Source of the DNA: Oceanicaulis alexandrii DSM 11625
Lineage (GTDB): Bacteria > Pseudomonadota > Alphaproteobacteria > Caulobacterales > Maricaulaceae
Direction: 5' to 3'
NCBI RefSeq assembly: GCF_000420265.1
Contig: NZ_ATUP01000001.1
Location: forward strand, 1,798,001-1,862,000
DNA length: 64,000 nucleotides
Shown in pieces: positions 16,299-23,332 of this stretch. The notes under the pieces were generated by a model. The model was not told where the DNA came from and did not search any database. It saw nothing but the letters and a program-made list of their open reading frames with translations. Every line of letters starts with the position of its first letter. The stretch's first letter is position 1. Made by a program: the position numbers and the translations under genes.

Positions 16299-17163
16299 GG
16301 GAAGGGTCTCCTCGGAACTCGACGCTGGTGGCTGCGTTGTATCGTTCTTTGGGGCAAAGCTTTAGCTCGCCTTTCAACGTCAGGCGCATCACCGCGGAAT
16401 AGGCTTCCGTAACGGCTATATCTCCTGCGGCGCAGGCTTCACGGCACAGGTTAGCCAAATTGGAGAAACCGCCTGCATCCACCAGAGCATTGCGGACTTT
16501 AATATCCGGCGTTCTTGAAGTCGGCTCAAAGCGATGGCGAAAGAGTGTCCGCGCGTTGGTAAGCCTCGGCTCGGCTCGCAATTCCTTTTCGGTCCAGATC
16601 AGGAGGGTGGCATCGTGGTCCCGATAGTAAGCCTCGCGGATAAACGGCTCGCGCCGCACCCATTTTGAGTCCCGTGCGAAGCGTCGCGCCTTAGCATCAA
16701 TCACGATGACTTTCCCGTCAGTAGTCAGGGCGACAAAGTCAGCATTGTACTCCCGCTTCACTACGCCTCCGGACTCTGTTGGCATCCAGTAGTAAAGGGC
16801 CGGAGGCTGGCAAACGTACTGCGCGATTCGACAATCGACGGAGAGGTGGAGGTGAGCGAGAGCCTCAAGTGAGCTCTCGTAAGGGGCATATTCATTCAGG
16901 CATTTCGGGGTGTGCGGGAATATCCCATCGCGAGCACACCAAACCTTCCCAGGTTTCCAGCTGCGATTGGGTACGGCCCCCTTGAAGAGGCCAAGCGCCT
17001 CCAGGCGGGCGCCTTTCTTCCCGACCGAGATGGGTGAAGCTTTTCGTTCAATCCCGCAAAAGGTGCCGCTTGTTCGAAAAACGTTCGTTTGGCCCGTATC
17101 GGCTTCTTTAGGTGCGAGCCTATCCTTGGCGCTCGCGCAGCCGCGCTCTGCGTTACTCAACAT
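16285..17163 (-). CDS. tnsA: TnsA-like transposon endonuclease
   Basis: 292 residues from ATG 17163, selected because GAGGGAGG lies 5 bases upstream; the frame continues further up without similarity. The restriction-endonuclease-like core shows the acidic and lysine residues expected of TnsA: ESSLEALAHL, then NADFVALTTDGKVIVIDAKA. TnsA cleaves the 5' strands so that the element moves by cut-and-paste rather than by cointegrates. The C-terminal helical region (about residues 195-292) fits the part that contacts the ATPase. It is the first gene of the transposition operon, driven by the promoter at 17284-17312. Confidence 0.85.
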   Translation of the reverse strand: MLSNAERGCASAKDRLAPKEADTGQTNVFRTSGTFCGIERKASPISVGKKGARLEALGLFKGAVPNRSWKPGKVWCARDGIFPHTPKCLNEYAPYESSLEALAHLHLSVDCRIAQYVCQPPALYYWMPTESGGVVKREYNADFVALTTDGKVIVIDAKARRFARDSKWVRREPFIREAYYRDHDATLLIWTEKELRAEPRLTNARTLFRHRFEPTSRTPDIKVRNALVDAGGFSNLANLCREACAAGDIAVTEAYSAVMRLTLKGELKLCPKERYNAATSVEFRGDPSRDLV

Positions 17164-17267
17164 AGCAACCTCCCTCGGCACGTCGGCCTCGAAGCCTTCC
17201 GACGGAGACGGAATTCGCCCCGTCCGCCTCAACGTTCTCCTCGTGACGCATCCGCATTATTGCGAAA

Positions 17268-17283
17268 GCACCAAATATGGTGC
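17268..17283. promoter_or_regulatory. Palindromic operator O1 next to the tnsA -10 box
   Basis: GCACCAAATATGGTGC has perfect 6-bp arms (GCACCA/TGGTGC). It abuts the predicted -10 of tnsA, so it would cover the transcription start. Its centre is 52 bp, about five helical turns, from that of O2. A third partial copy (GCACAAATATGG, 17340-17351) runs into the ribosome site of the DUF6471 gene. Confidence 0.55.
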
Positions 17284-17312
17284 CTTTTATTCGCCGGCAT
17301 TTTTCTTGTCAA
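17284..17312 (-). promoter_or_regulatory. Predicted sigma70 promoter of the tnsA operon
   Basis: On the minus strand, TTGACA (17307-17312), a 17-bp spacer and TAAAAG (17284-17289). The -35 is a perfect consensus and is shared back to back with the opposite promoter. The operator O1 follows immediately. Confidence 0.5.
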
Positions 17313-17333
17313 GGTCAAAGCACCATATATGAT
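17306..17333 (+). promoter_or_regulatory. Predicted sigma70 promoter of the DUF6471 gene
   Basis: TTGTCA (17306-17311), a 16-bp spacer and TATGAT (17328-17333). The -10 lies inside palindrome O2, and the -35 overlaps the -35 of the tnsA promoter on the other strand. It ends 27 bp before the ATG at 17361. Confidence 0.5.
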
Positions 17334-17335
17334 GC
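17320..17335. promoter_or_regulatory. Palindromic operator O2 over the DUF6471 -10 box
   Basis: GCACCATATATGATGC matches O1 at 13 of 16 positions and is palindromic except for one mismatched pair. It overlaps the predicted -10 of the DUF6471 gene, so a bound protein would block this promoter. Confidence 0.55.
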
Positions 17336-17360
17336 TTGCGCACAAATATGGAGACGCGGA

Positions 17361-17780
17361 ATGACCAGGAACCTCAAACCTGAAGTTCGGAGGGAGCTTG
17401 CTGAACGCAGGTGGGCTACTGGGGTGATACGCTCCCAGATGGTCAAACGTGGGATCTCCTACGCGCAGCTGACCGAGCGTTTGAAGCTTATGGGAGTTGA
17501 AGAAAACGAACGAAATCTCAGAAACAAGGTCGCACGCGGCACGTTCAGCGCGGCGTTTATGGGGGAATGTCTCGCGGCACTCGGCGTGCGGCATCTCGAA
17601 ATCGACGTGATTGACGCCCTAACAGGAATACGTGAAGCGATAGCCTTCGACCGAACGATTGATCGGCTCAACGCCGGCATTCCCATCGAGCAGGCCAAAG
17701 TTGAACTCGACGAGATTGATGACCCCTACTCTGAAGAGGTCATGGCTCGAAAAGCTAAGAAGTTTGGCTCACTGAAATGA
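17361..17780 (+). CDS. DUF6471 protein, probable DNA-binding regulator of the transposon
   Basis: 139 residues from ATG 17361 (ribosome site GGAGACGCGGA). Residues about 15-70 show the DUF6471 pattern (MVKRGISYAQLTERLKLMGV, ERNLRNKVARGTFSAAFMGE), which reads like a helix-turn-helix: the GISYAQL and RNLRNK segments recall XRE repressors. Its function has not been established to my knowledge. It is divergent from tnsA, and paired palindromes overlap both promoters. It is therefore inferred to be a self-repressing regulator of transposition. Confidence 0.7.
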   Translation: MTRNLKPEVRRELAERRWATGVIRSQMVKRGISYAQLTERLKLMGVEENERNLRNKVARGTFSAAFMGECLAALGVRHLEIDVIDALTGIREAIAFDRTIDRLNAGIPIEQAKVELDEIDDPYSEEVMARKAKKFGSLK

Positions 17781-17998
17781 TCTGAGACCTCTTGCCCTGA
17801 TCGATCTCAGCTTCGAGTGTTCACCCTCCTTCATGATGGATGGCGCTGAGGTCCTGCAAAAATGATGTCGCGAAAAGCTGTTTCGGCTGCCAGCTCTAGG
17901 CTGGTTGTCAAAACGATCGGCCTTGCCGCGAGCCCTGCGTCATTCATCGCTCCGACCTGGCTACGTGCCAATCGTTGGCGCGAGAAATAAAACACATG

Positions 17999-18205
17999 GA
18001 AATCATGAATGTGACGCCCCCGGACGAGGAGCGCATTTTGGCTCTCTTGGAGCCTTACTTCAACAACGAGCTCAATCCGCGTCGCATTCCGGAGTGGGTT
18101 ACAATTGATAAAGAAAATAAGCGCTGTCTATACCGGCACGCGAGCAGTTCAATGATGATTTGGGCATGCATTAGTCAGCAGGCTCGTTCGGTCTGCGATA
18201 GATGA
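17999..18205 (+). CDS. Small hypothetical protein (doubtful)
   Basis: A 68-residue frame beginning MEIMNVTPPDEERILALL, with a charged, soluble composition (NNELNPRRIPEWVTID). No family is recognised. The ribosome site is poor (GAGAAATAAAACAC). Its 3' end overlaps the opposite-strand ORF at 18171 by 35 bp. It could be a fragment of a larger gene lost from the transposon cargo region. Confidence 0.3.
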   Translation, partial: EIMNVTPPDEERILALLEPYFNNELNPRRIPEWVTIDKENKRCLYRHASSSMMIWACISQQARSVCDR

Positions 18206-18551
18206 ATCCATCCGACCGTGCGCCTTCGCGCCAGCTCGGGGCGGCCTCCAGTGAGGCGGCAATGCGCCAGCGATGTTTGCGCTTGGTGCCGATGTTCCTG
18301 ACGCTCGGTCGCTTGGAGGCGCTTAGCGCATTCATGGACGCCTCGAGCATCCGTTTGTTCGGGGTCGCTGGAACCACGTGCAACGACCGGCTTTCCAGAT
18401 GCTCCAGGAAGAACCGGGCAACGTAAGCCAGATCATCATCTGATAGCTCCAACTTGCGATCCTGCAGAGCCTTACGCAGAGCTTTTACAATCATCCGCCA
18501 GTGCGAAATATCGACTTGGTCAACCATTGGAAAAAAGATCTCGCTATTCAC
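18171..18551 (-). CDS. Hypothetical protein in the accessory island
   Basis: 126 residues from GTG 18551, or 118 from ATG 18527. A helical N-terminal half (VDISHWRMIVKALRKALQDR, ELSDDDLAYVARFFLEHLES) is followed by a basic tail. No family is recognised. The helical half is protein-like, but codon evidence alone is weak and there is no clear ribosome site. It could be cargo of the Tn7-like element or a leftover of an earlier insertion. Confidence 0.4.
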   Translation of the reverse strand: MNSEIFFPMVDQVDISHWRMIVKALRKALQDRKLELSDDDLAYVARFFLEHLESRSLHVVPATPNKRMLEASMNALSASKRPSVRNIGTKRKHRWRIAASLEAAPSWREGARSDGFIYRRPNEPAD

Positions 18552-19463
18552 TTCTCGTGGAGCTTACGTCTCAGTCGGAAGCTTACGCGGGTGCACGATC
18601 TGTGGCCGGAACGTAGTCTGGCAATGATGGGGTTGGATACGCTTTGCTTTCACGTAGAAGCGCTTCCATCTAGGCGCTAGCGCACGGTTATAGCTCCCAT
18701 GACAAGCTTGGGCCATGCCGTGGCGCCTGTCAAGCTAAATTACTGAATTATATGGGCTTTCGTTTGGTCAACGTGGTGGTGACAGAACGAAGAGCCTGAG
18801 AGTTTCCAGTCTGTTGCTGACTTTGCGATCCTAGATTCGAACTAATACATGTCCTGTAGTGTGGGGAGCGTTCAATAGCGGAGCCCCCAATTTGTTCGCG
18901 CAATCAATGGGGCGGAGACGTCAGCTTGCTTGGCGGTCATTCTGGTATCTGGTGCTCACGACTGTGCTTCCAGTCGGCTAACAGTTTGCAGGCGTCATAG
19001 ACGCGATAGCACGCTGAATCGACCAGACATTCTTTGCTTGTGATCATCTCTCTCCAGAGCGTGGGTTTGCCGGGACTTTCCTGGAAGATTTATGGCCGGG
19101 CTAATTCGGTCTGGCTCGCCCATTCACGGTCGCTTGTCTGGTCCGTTCTATGCCGTCTTTGCTTGGAAAGGGCTTTGGCTTCCCGTTAGGCGGAAGCTTG
19201 GGTTTAACTTATTGGTGGCGTTGCCTTTATATTGAAACATAGTGCCTATCGATTCTAAGTAACCGAAAATAGCCACAAATATATATAGCTATAAATCAAT
19301 TTCGAATTAAGCTATCAAGATTCTAAGTTACGTTTTGTCAACACGCGCATGTGTAGGCACATGCAAAAACTAATTGAACTTTAAATTTTATTTGCTATGT
19401 TTAAATCAAGGTCGCGCGGGGCGCGCCTTTCCCCAAAAATCTACAGCCAAAGGACGTGTGAAT
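18552..19463. other. 912-bp stretch without a recognisable gene
   Basis: No frame with family character was found on either strand. The far end of the Tn7-like element may lie here, but no CCAA-oriented repeats matching the tniQ-side array were seen. The last 200 bp are AT-rich and probably hold the promoter of the gene at 19464. Confidence 0.4.
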
Positions 19464-20027
19464 ATGATCACAGCGATCACGGCGTGCGACCCGCACGCAT
19501 TTGCCGAGAACATGCAGCGCTTACCCGATCTGAGTTACGTTATGCGGAGCTCAACTCCATGGGTGCCGACTAGTGTCATCAGCGAAGGGATGAAGGTGCC
19601 AGCAATGCGGTTGGCTGGCGATAAGCATGTTGATTGTTCTTGGTCGCCTTTGACTGGGCTCAATGTTCACCCGAGCGAGCGCAAGGACCTTGATGCAATT
19701 CCAACGGTTGTGCCGTTCAGCACTGTGAGGATGAAATGCGAGAGTCCTTCAGGGCCACACGTCTTCGCTGATCTGAAGCCGGAAATACTGGGGACTGTAC
19801 ATCTTATCGCTGGCTACTTGAGGCCGACAACTGAAGGAGGTCCAAGCCTAGGCTTTTTCCCTCACCTTATCGAGCCCATACCGGGGCGGAGCGCTTGGGT
19901 CGACCGTGAACCTTTGATCTTGAGCTTTGGAGCATTGCGCGCTTGGCTGAGCGTCAACAACGAAGTCCTGCCCAAGGCATCCAATTCGGAATTCAAAGAG
20001 GTCAGCGTTAGCCTTGCTATGCGGTGA
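19464..20027 (+). CDS. Hypothetical protein, orphan
   Basis: 187 residues from ATG 19464 (AAAGGA 9 bases upstream; GTG 19458 is an alternative). No signal peptide or transmembrane segment is seen. The sequence is rich in Pro, Ser and hydrophobic turns (TPWVPTSVISEGMKVPAMR, GYLRPTTEGGPSLGFFPHL), without a motif I recognise. It is preceded by a very AT-rich 200-bp stretch and followed by an IS6 remnant, so it is probably acquired DNA. No function is proposed. Confidence 0.5.
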   Translation: MITAITACDPHAFAENMQRLPDLSYVMRSSTPWVPTSVISEGMKVPAMRLAGDKHVDCSWSPLTGLNVHPSERKDLDAIPTVVPFSTVRMKCESPSGPHVFADLKPEILGTVHLIAGYLRPTTEGGPSLGFFPHLIEPIPGRSAWVDREPLILSFGALRAWLSVNNEVLPKASNSEFKEVSVSLAMR

Positions 20028-20098
20028 GGCGGTGATGTCAGTTAAACCGAGCCGATGTCGAAAATTACCATGTCACATTACTTTAGGAGTGCGGCGCG

Positions 20099-20120
20099 CG
20101 CCTCGGTGATCACCGAGGCG
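20099..20120. repeat. 22-bp perfect palindrome
   Basis: CGCCTCGGTGATCACCGAGG followed by CG is its own reverse complement. It lies in gene-free DNA between the orphan gene and the IS6 remnant. It could be a hairpin at the end of the orphan transcript or a protein-binding site. Confidence 0.6.
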
Positions 20121-20160
20121 TGGGCGTCTTTGAAGAGATGGCGGCATATAAGGAAGGGTC

Positions 20161-20312
20161 GTAGCTGATGTCGATGCCGTGCACATGAAGGAACTCCTAC
20201 ACATTGCACAGCGATAGCGAGAACAGAATGTACATCATCATCGCCAGGCGGATGATCTCGGGTGAGGTCCTGGAATGGCGGAAGAGTTTGGTTGTGCGAG
20301 TAGGATTGCCGA
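20161..20312 (-). pseudogene. Decayed IS6-family transposase fragment
   Basis: The minus strand encodes NPTRTTKLFRHSRTSPEII, RLAMMMYILFSLSLCNV, a stop, then EFLHVHGIDIS. This lines up with the N-terminus of IS6-family transposases from alphaproteobacteria (typically LFRHF..SPEIIRLAVMMY, PLSLRNVEDLL, ERGIDIS). An in-frame stop and the absence of the catalytic core show it is a dead remnant. It marks the border between the accessory island and the polysaccharide locus. Confidence 0.6.
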
Positions 20313-20319
20313 AGCTAAC

Positions 20320-20365
20320 GGGCCGTTGCCTCTGACGGCCCCCTCATGAGGATTGAAATGAGGGG
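20320..20365 (-). terminator. Tandem hairpins after galE
   Basis: Thirteen bases past the galE stop codon lies CCCCTCAT / ATGAGGGG (8 pairs, 10-nt loop), followed directly by GGGCCGT / ACGGCCC (7 pairs, 8-nt loop). Neither has a T-run, so the assignment as terminator rests on position and stem strength. Confidence 0.35.
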
Positions 20366-20378
20366 CAATGAGCGGGTT

Positions 20379-21365
20379 TTATGAGGGGTGTAGTCCCCAA
20401 CGTCGCGCATAGAACGACCAGGCGTGTTCAATGATGGTTTTGGCGTCTGAATAGATGGGCGAGAAGTTCAAGAGCTCACGCGCCAAACGTGTGTCGGAGA
20501 CCAATTGCGCCGCATCCCCCGGGCGTCGGGGAGAGAGTGTGGGGGGAACTGGCCGTCCGGTGACGGTCTCAACGGCGTCGAGGATTTCTTTTACCGATAT
20601 CCCTGTTCCTGTACCCAAATTGCAGGCGAAGGAGTCCGCCCCCTGCCGTAAGCGATCAAGCGCTTTGAGATGAGCTTGAGCGAGATCCATCACGTGGATG
20701 AAGTCTCGCACGCAGGTGCCATCCGGCGTGTCATAATCATCCCCGAACAGATGCATGGGGCCGCCGAGTCCCGCGGCGGCCTTAAGCGCGTTGGGCACCA
20801 GATGGGTTTCCGGGTCATACTCTTCGCCGATCTCTCCATCCGGGCTCGCGCCAGCCGCGTTGAAATAGCGAAGCGCAGCGTATTTGAGCGCTCCTCTGGA
20901 TGAGACATCTTCAAGCATCAGCTCGACCACGTGTTTGGTCTGGCCATAGACGTTGACCGGCGTTCGGGGCTCATCCTCGGTGATAGGAAGCGTTTGGGGC
21001 TCGCCATAGACGGCGCAGGTGGACGAGAAGACCAGATGGAGCACATCCGAGCGCTCCATGGCCTTGAGCAGTGCAACGACCCCAGCGACATTGTTATCCC
21101 AGAACGCCAGCGGCTCACGTTGGCCTTCACCAACCTCGATATTGGCGGCGAAGTGCATGACGGCGTCGATGCCCTGGTCTGACATCGCCTGTGTCACGGC
21201 GCTGACATTGCGCACATCTTGCTCGATCAGGGGCCCCCATTTCACCGCGTGGCGATGACCGCGAGACAAGTTGTCGAGGACGATCGGGGTATCGCCTCTT
21301 TCAGCGAGCGCTTTACAGATATGCGAGCCGATATAGCCCGCGCCGCCAACGACTAATACTCGCAT
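20379..21365 (-). CDS. galE: UDP-glucose 4-epimerase
   Basis: 328 residues from ATG 21365 (MRVLVVGGAGYIGSH). The NAD-binding GxxGxxG (GGAGYIGS), the catalytic Ser-Tyr-Lys triad (SSTCAVYG and YGQTKHVVE) and the later RYFNAAGASPDGEIGE and FIHVMDLAQAH segments are standard for GalE. It interconverts UDP-glucose and UDP-galactose (or the N-acetyl forms) in the cytoplasm, feeding polysaccharide synthesis. It stands alone at the edge of the locus, with a hairpin pair behind it. The open frame extends 44 codons upstream, but those residues have no epimerase similarity. Confidence 0.95.
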   Translation of the reverse strand: MRVLVVGGAGYIGSHICKALAERGDTPIVLDNLSRGHRHAVKWGPLIEQDVRNVSAVTQAMSDQGIDAVMHFAANIEVGEGQREPLAFWDNNVAGVVALLKAMERSDVLHLVFSSTCAVYGEPQTLPITEDEPRTPVNVYGQTKHVVELMLEDVSSRGALKYAALRYFNAAGASPDGEIGEEYDPETHLVPNALKAAAGLGGPMHLFGDDYDTPDGTCVRDFIHVMDLAQAHLKALDRLRQGADSFACNLGTGTGISVKEILDAVETVTGRPVPPTLSPRRPGDAAQLVSDTRLARELLNFSPIYSDAKTIIEHAWSFYARRWGLHPS

Positions 21366-21807
21366 CAAGGCCCCCATTGCTGCGTTGCAGTGTAAAGAAG
21401 GCGAGCGGAAATCGCGAGCGCAATAGTTGCAAAATGCGCAAGTTGAAGCGCAAGGAATGCGGGGGCGCCGGTCAGTGACTCTGCGCCCGTCTCTCACGCA
21501 GGATATGGTGAGCTGCGGCCTTCAGGGCGCTCGTAATGTAGGCTCATTGGCGCCAGAGACACGGGCTCTAGGTTAATGTGTCATTATCTATAAGCACAGG
21601 CTCACCACTATACTTTGGTGTCGCCGTGGGTCCGAGTTACCCCTCATTTGACCCAACCCGCGTAAGCGCGTGAAGAAAGCAATTTAAATCAATAGTTTAA
21701 ATGTAAACCTGAGTTTAGAATATGTTAAGGTTACTCTCAAGTAAAATAAATAAAACGTTAGGGTAAATTTATATTAAGCAAGTAAATAGTCTACACAGCC
21801 ACCAGAC
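21366..21807. other. 442-bp divergent intergenic region
   Basis: It holds the promoters for galE (minus) and the BTLCP gene (plus). The half nearest 21808 is very AT-rich, with repeated TTTAAA blocks around 21680-21710 and TTAAGGTTA at about 21725. No gene is seen and no promoter is assigned with confidence. Confidence 0.4.
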
Positions 21808-22539
21808 GTGTCCACTCAGAATGAGCAACGGTCCCGGCCCACCCTTTTGTCTCTTCTTGGCCTTGCCCTGGCAGGTCTGTGGTTGACCGCTTGCTCAGCC
21901 ACCACGCCCGGTACACCCCACCTTGTGACCCATCAGGTGACGGCGCCTCCCGTAGGCGCGTTCGCATTCTGTATGGAAAACCGTGAGGCTTGCGGACTTG
22001 TCGACGCTGAGCTGGCGACAAACAATAAAGACATGAGCAAGTCTTCGCCAGCTGTGTTGGAGGAGACGCCAGCGGCCTCTGATGAGGTTTCTGAACAAGA
22101 GTATTCTGATGAGCAATTGCTCGCGATGGCGCATGTGGTCAACGCCGCGATCAACACCGCGATCTCCTATAGAAGCGATGCTTTGACTTGGAATATGGAG
22201 GAACGCTGGGTTCTGCCCATCCGATCGGAAGGTGTCAGTTACGGGGATTGTGAAGACTTCGCCCTTGAAAAGCGTGCCGCGCTTCTTGAGGCTGGCGCAC
22301 CCGCTGACCGGATGCGCATGGCGACAGCCTGGTCACCAGGCACAGGTTTGCACGCAGTCCTGATCTTGCGCCTTGAGGCGGGAGATTATGTGCTGGACAG
22401 CGTGTCGCCTCATATCCTTACGGTGGGGCAAACCCGGTATGAGTGGCGCGCGCTTCAGACGGGTCCGAGTCTGCTTGAATGGTCCACGGTCTCTAATGAT
22501 CCGCTGGGGGCTTCTTCCACGTCTTATACAGCAGGCTGA
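21808..22539 (+). CDS. BTLCP (transglutaminase-like cysteine peptidase) lipoprotein
   Basis: 243 residues starting at GTG 21808. A lipoprotein signal (LLGLALAGLWLTAC) places it in the envelope. The BTLCP/DUF920 domain covers about residues 95-225, with the catalytic Cys in YGDCEDFAL, His in GLHAVLIL and Asp in YVLDSV. LapG, the best known relative, is a periplasmic protease that releases a surface adhesin. This protein is linked to exopolysaccharide genes and convergent with a phosphatase gene, so a role in biofilm or surface-protein processing is possible. The substrate is unknown. Confidence 0.85.
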   Translation: MSTQNEQRSRPTLLSLLGLALAGLWLTACSATTPGTPHLVTHQVTAPPVGAFAFCMENREACGLVDAELATNNKDMSKSSPAVLEETPAASDEVSEQEYSDEQLLAMAHVVNAAINTAISYRSDALTWNMEERWVLPIRSEGVSYGDCEDFALEKRAALLEAGAPADRMRMATAWSPGTGLHAVLILRLEAGDYVLDSVSPHILTVGQTRYEWRALQTGPSLLEWSTVSNDPLGASSTSYTAG

Positions 22540-22552
22540 CCGCTGATGAGGC

Positions 22553-23299
22553 TCAGCGCGTTGAAATGAACTCGACGCCTGCAGGGCTGATGGCTGCGGC
22601 TGTCAGAACGCCGGTCTGGTAGGCGCCCGTATCCAGACCGATCCGTCTTTTGTCCCTGCTGGGTTCAGACTGGGGCGTGTGCCCATGCACGATCATGTAA
22701 TCGAGCTGGCGCGCATCGTTTAAAAACGCATCCCGGATCCAGAGAAACTCTGCATCAGTTTGTTGGTCTATGGCTTTATCGGGGTCTATGCCAGCGTGCA
22801 CGAAGAAGTAATCGCCGCGGACCGCAAAGCTCGAGAGCGATCGATAAAAGGCGAGATGCGAAGCTGGAAGCTTCTCAGATAACGCCTTTGCGGTTTTCGC
22901 CCACGCAGCCTCATCCTTGCTAAGCCTCACATCCTGGACGCCATAAGAGAGGAGGGTTTCAAACCCTCCATAGGTGCTCCAGGACGCGCCGACTTCGGGC
23001 GCGTCCAAAAACTCAAGCAATGTGGCTTCGTGATTGCCTTTCAGATAAGTGCAATCAATCCCGGACAGTGCGTCTGAATGGATGAGATAATCCACCACGC
23101 CCGCCGAGTCCGGGCCGCGATCAATGTAATCGCCTAAAAAGACCAACTCATAATCTGAGTGGCCGGCGTGGTCTTTTATGAGGGGAACAAGACGCTCAAG
23201 CAGGTCTTTGCGGCCATGGATGTCGCCAATCGCGTAAACCGTACGGTCGGGCGGCGCATAGGATCGTTTGCGTCGGAACAGATCGATGAATGACTTCAT
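22553..23299 (-). CDS. PPP-family metallophosphoesterase
   Basis: 248 residues. The PPP signature motifs are all present: GDIHGRKD, GDYIDRGPDS, GNHEATLL, and later VHGHT and DTGAY. These bind two metal ions and hydrolyse Ser/Thr phosphoproteins or nucleotide phosphates. It follows the Wzc-like kinase gene by 33 bp on the same strand. PPP enzymes in this position might counteract phosphorylation of the exopolysaccharide machinery, but Wzc is normally dephosphorylated by a Tyr phosphatase, so the partner is not known. Confidence 0.88.
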   Translation of the reverse strand: MKSFIDLFRRKRSYAPPDRTVYAIGDIHGRKDLLERLVPLIKDHAGHSDYELVFLGDYIDRGPDSAGVVDYLIHSDALSGIDCTYLKGNHEATLLEFLDAPEVGASWSTYGGFETLLSYGVQDVRLSKDEAAWAKTAKALSEKLPASHLAFYRSLSSFAVRGDYFFVHAGIDPDKAIDQQTDAEFLWIRDAFLNDARQLDYMIVHGHTPQSEPSRDKRRIGLDTGAYQTGVLTAAAISPAGVEFISTR

Positions 23300-23332
23300 C
23301 TTAAGTCTATGACCTTCTCAGACTGCGCCGGG

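Noticed and set aside
18630-18770. TTGG-type sites (TTGGATA, TTGGTCA) as the far transposon end
   Set aside because: They have the same orientation as those at the tniQ end, whereas the opposite end should carry them inverted.
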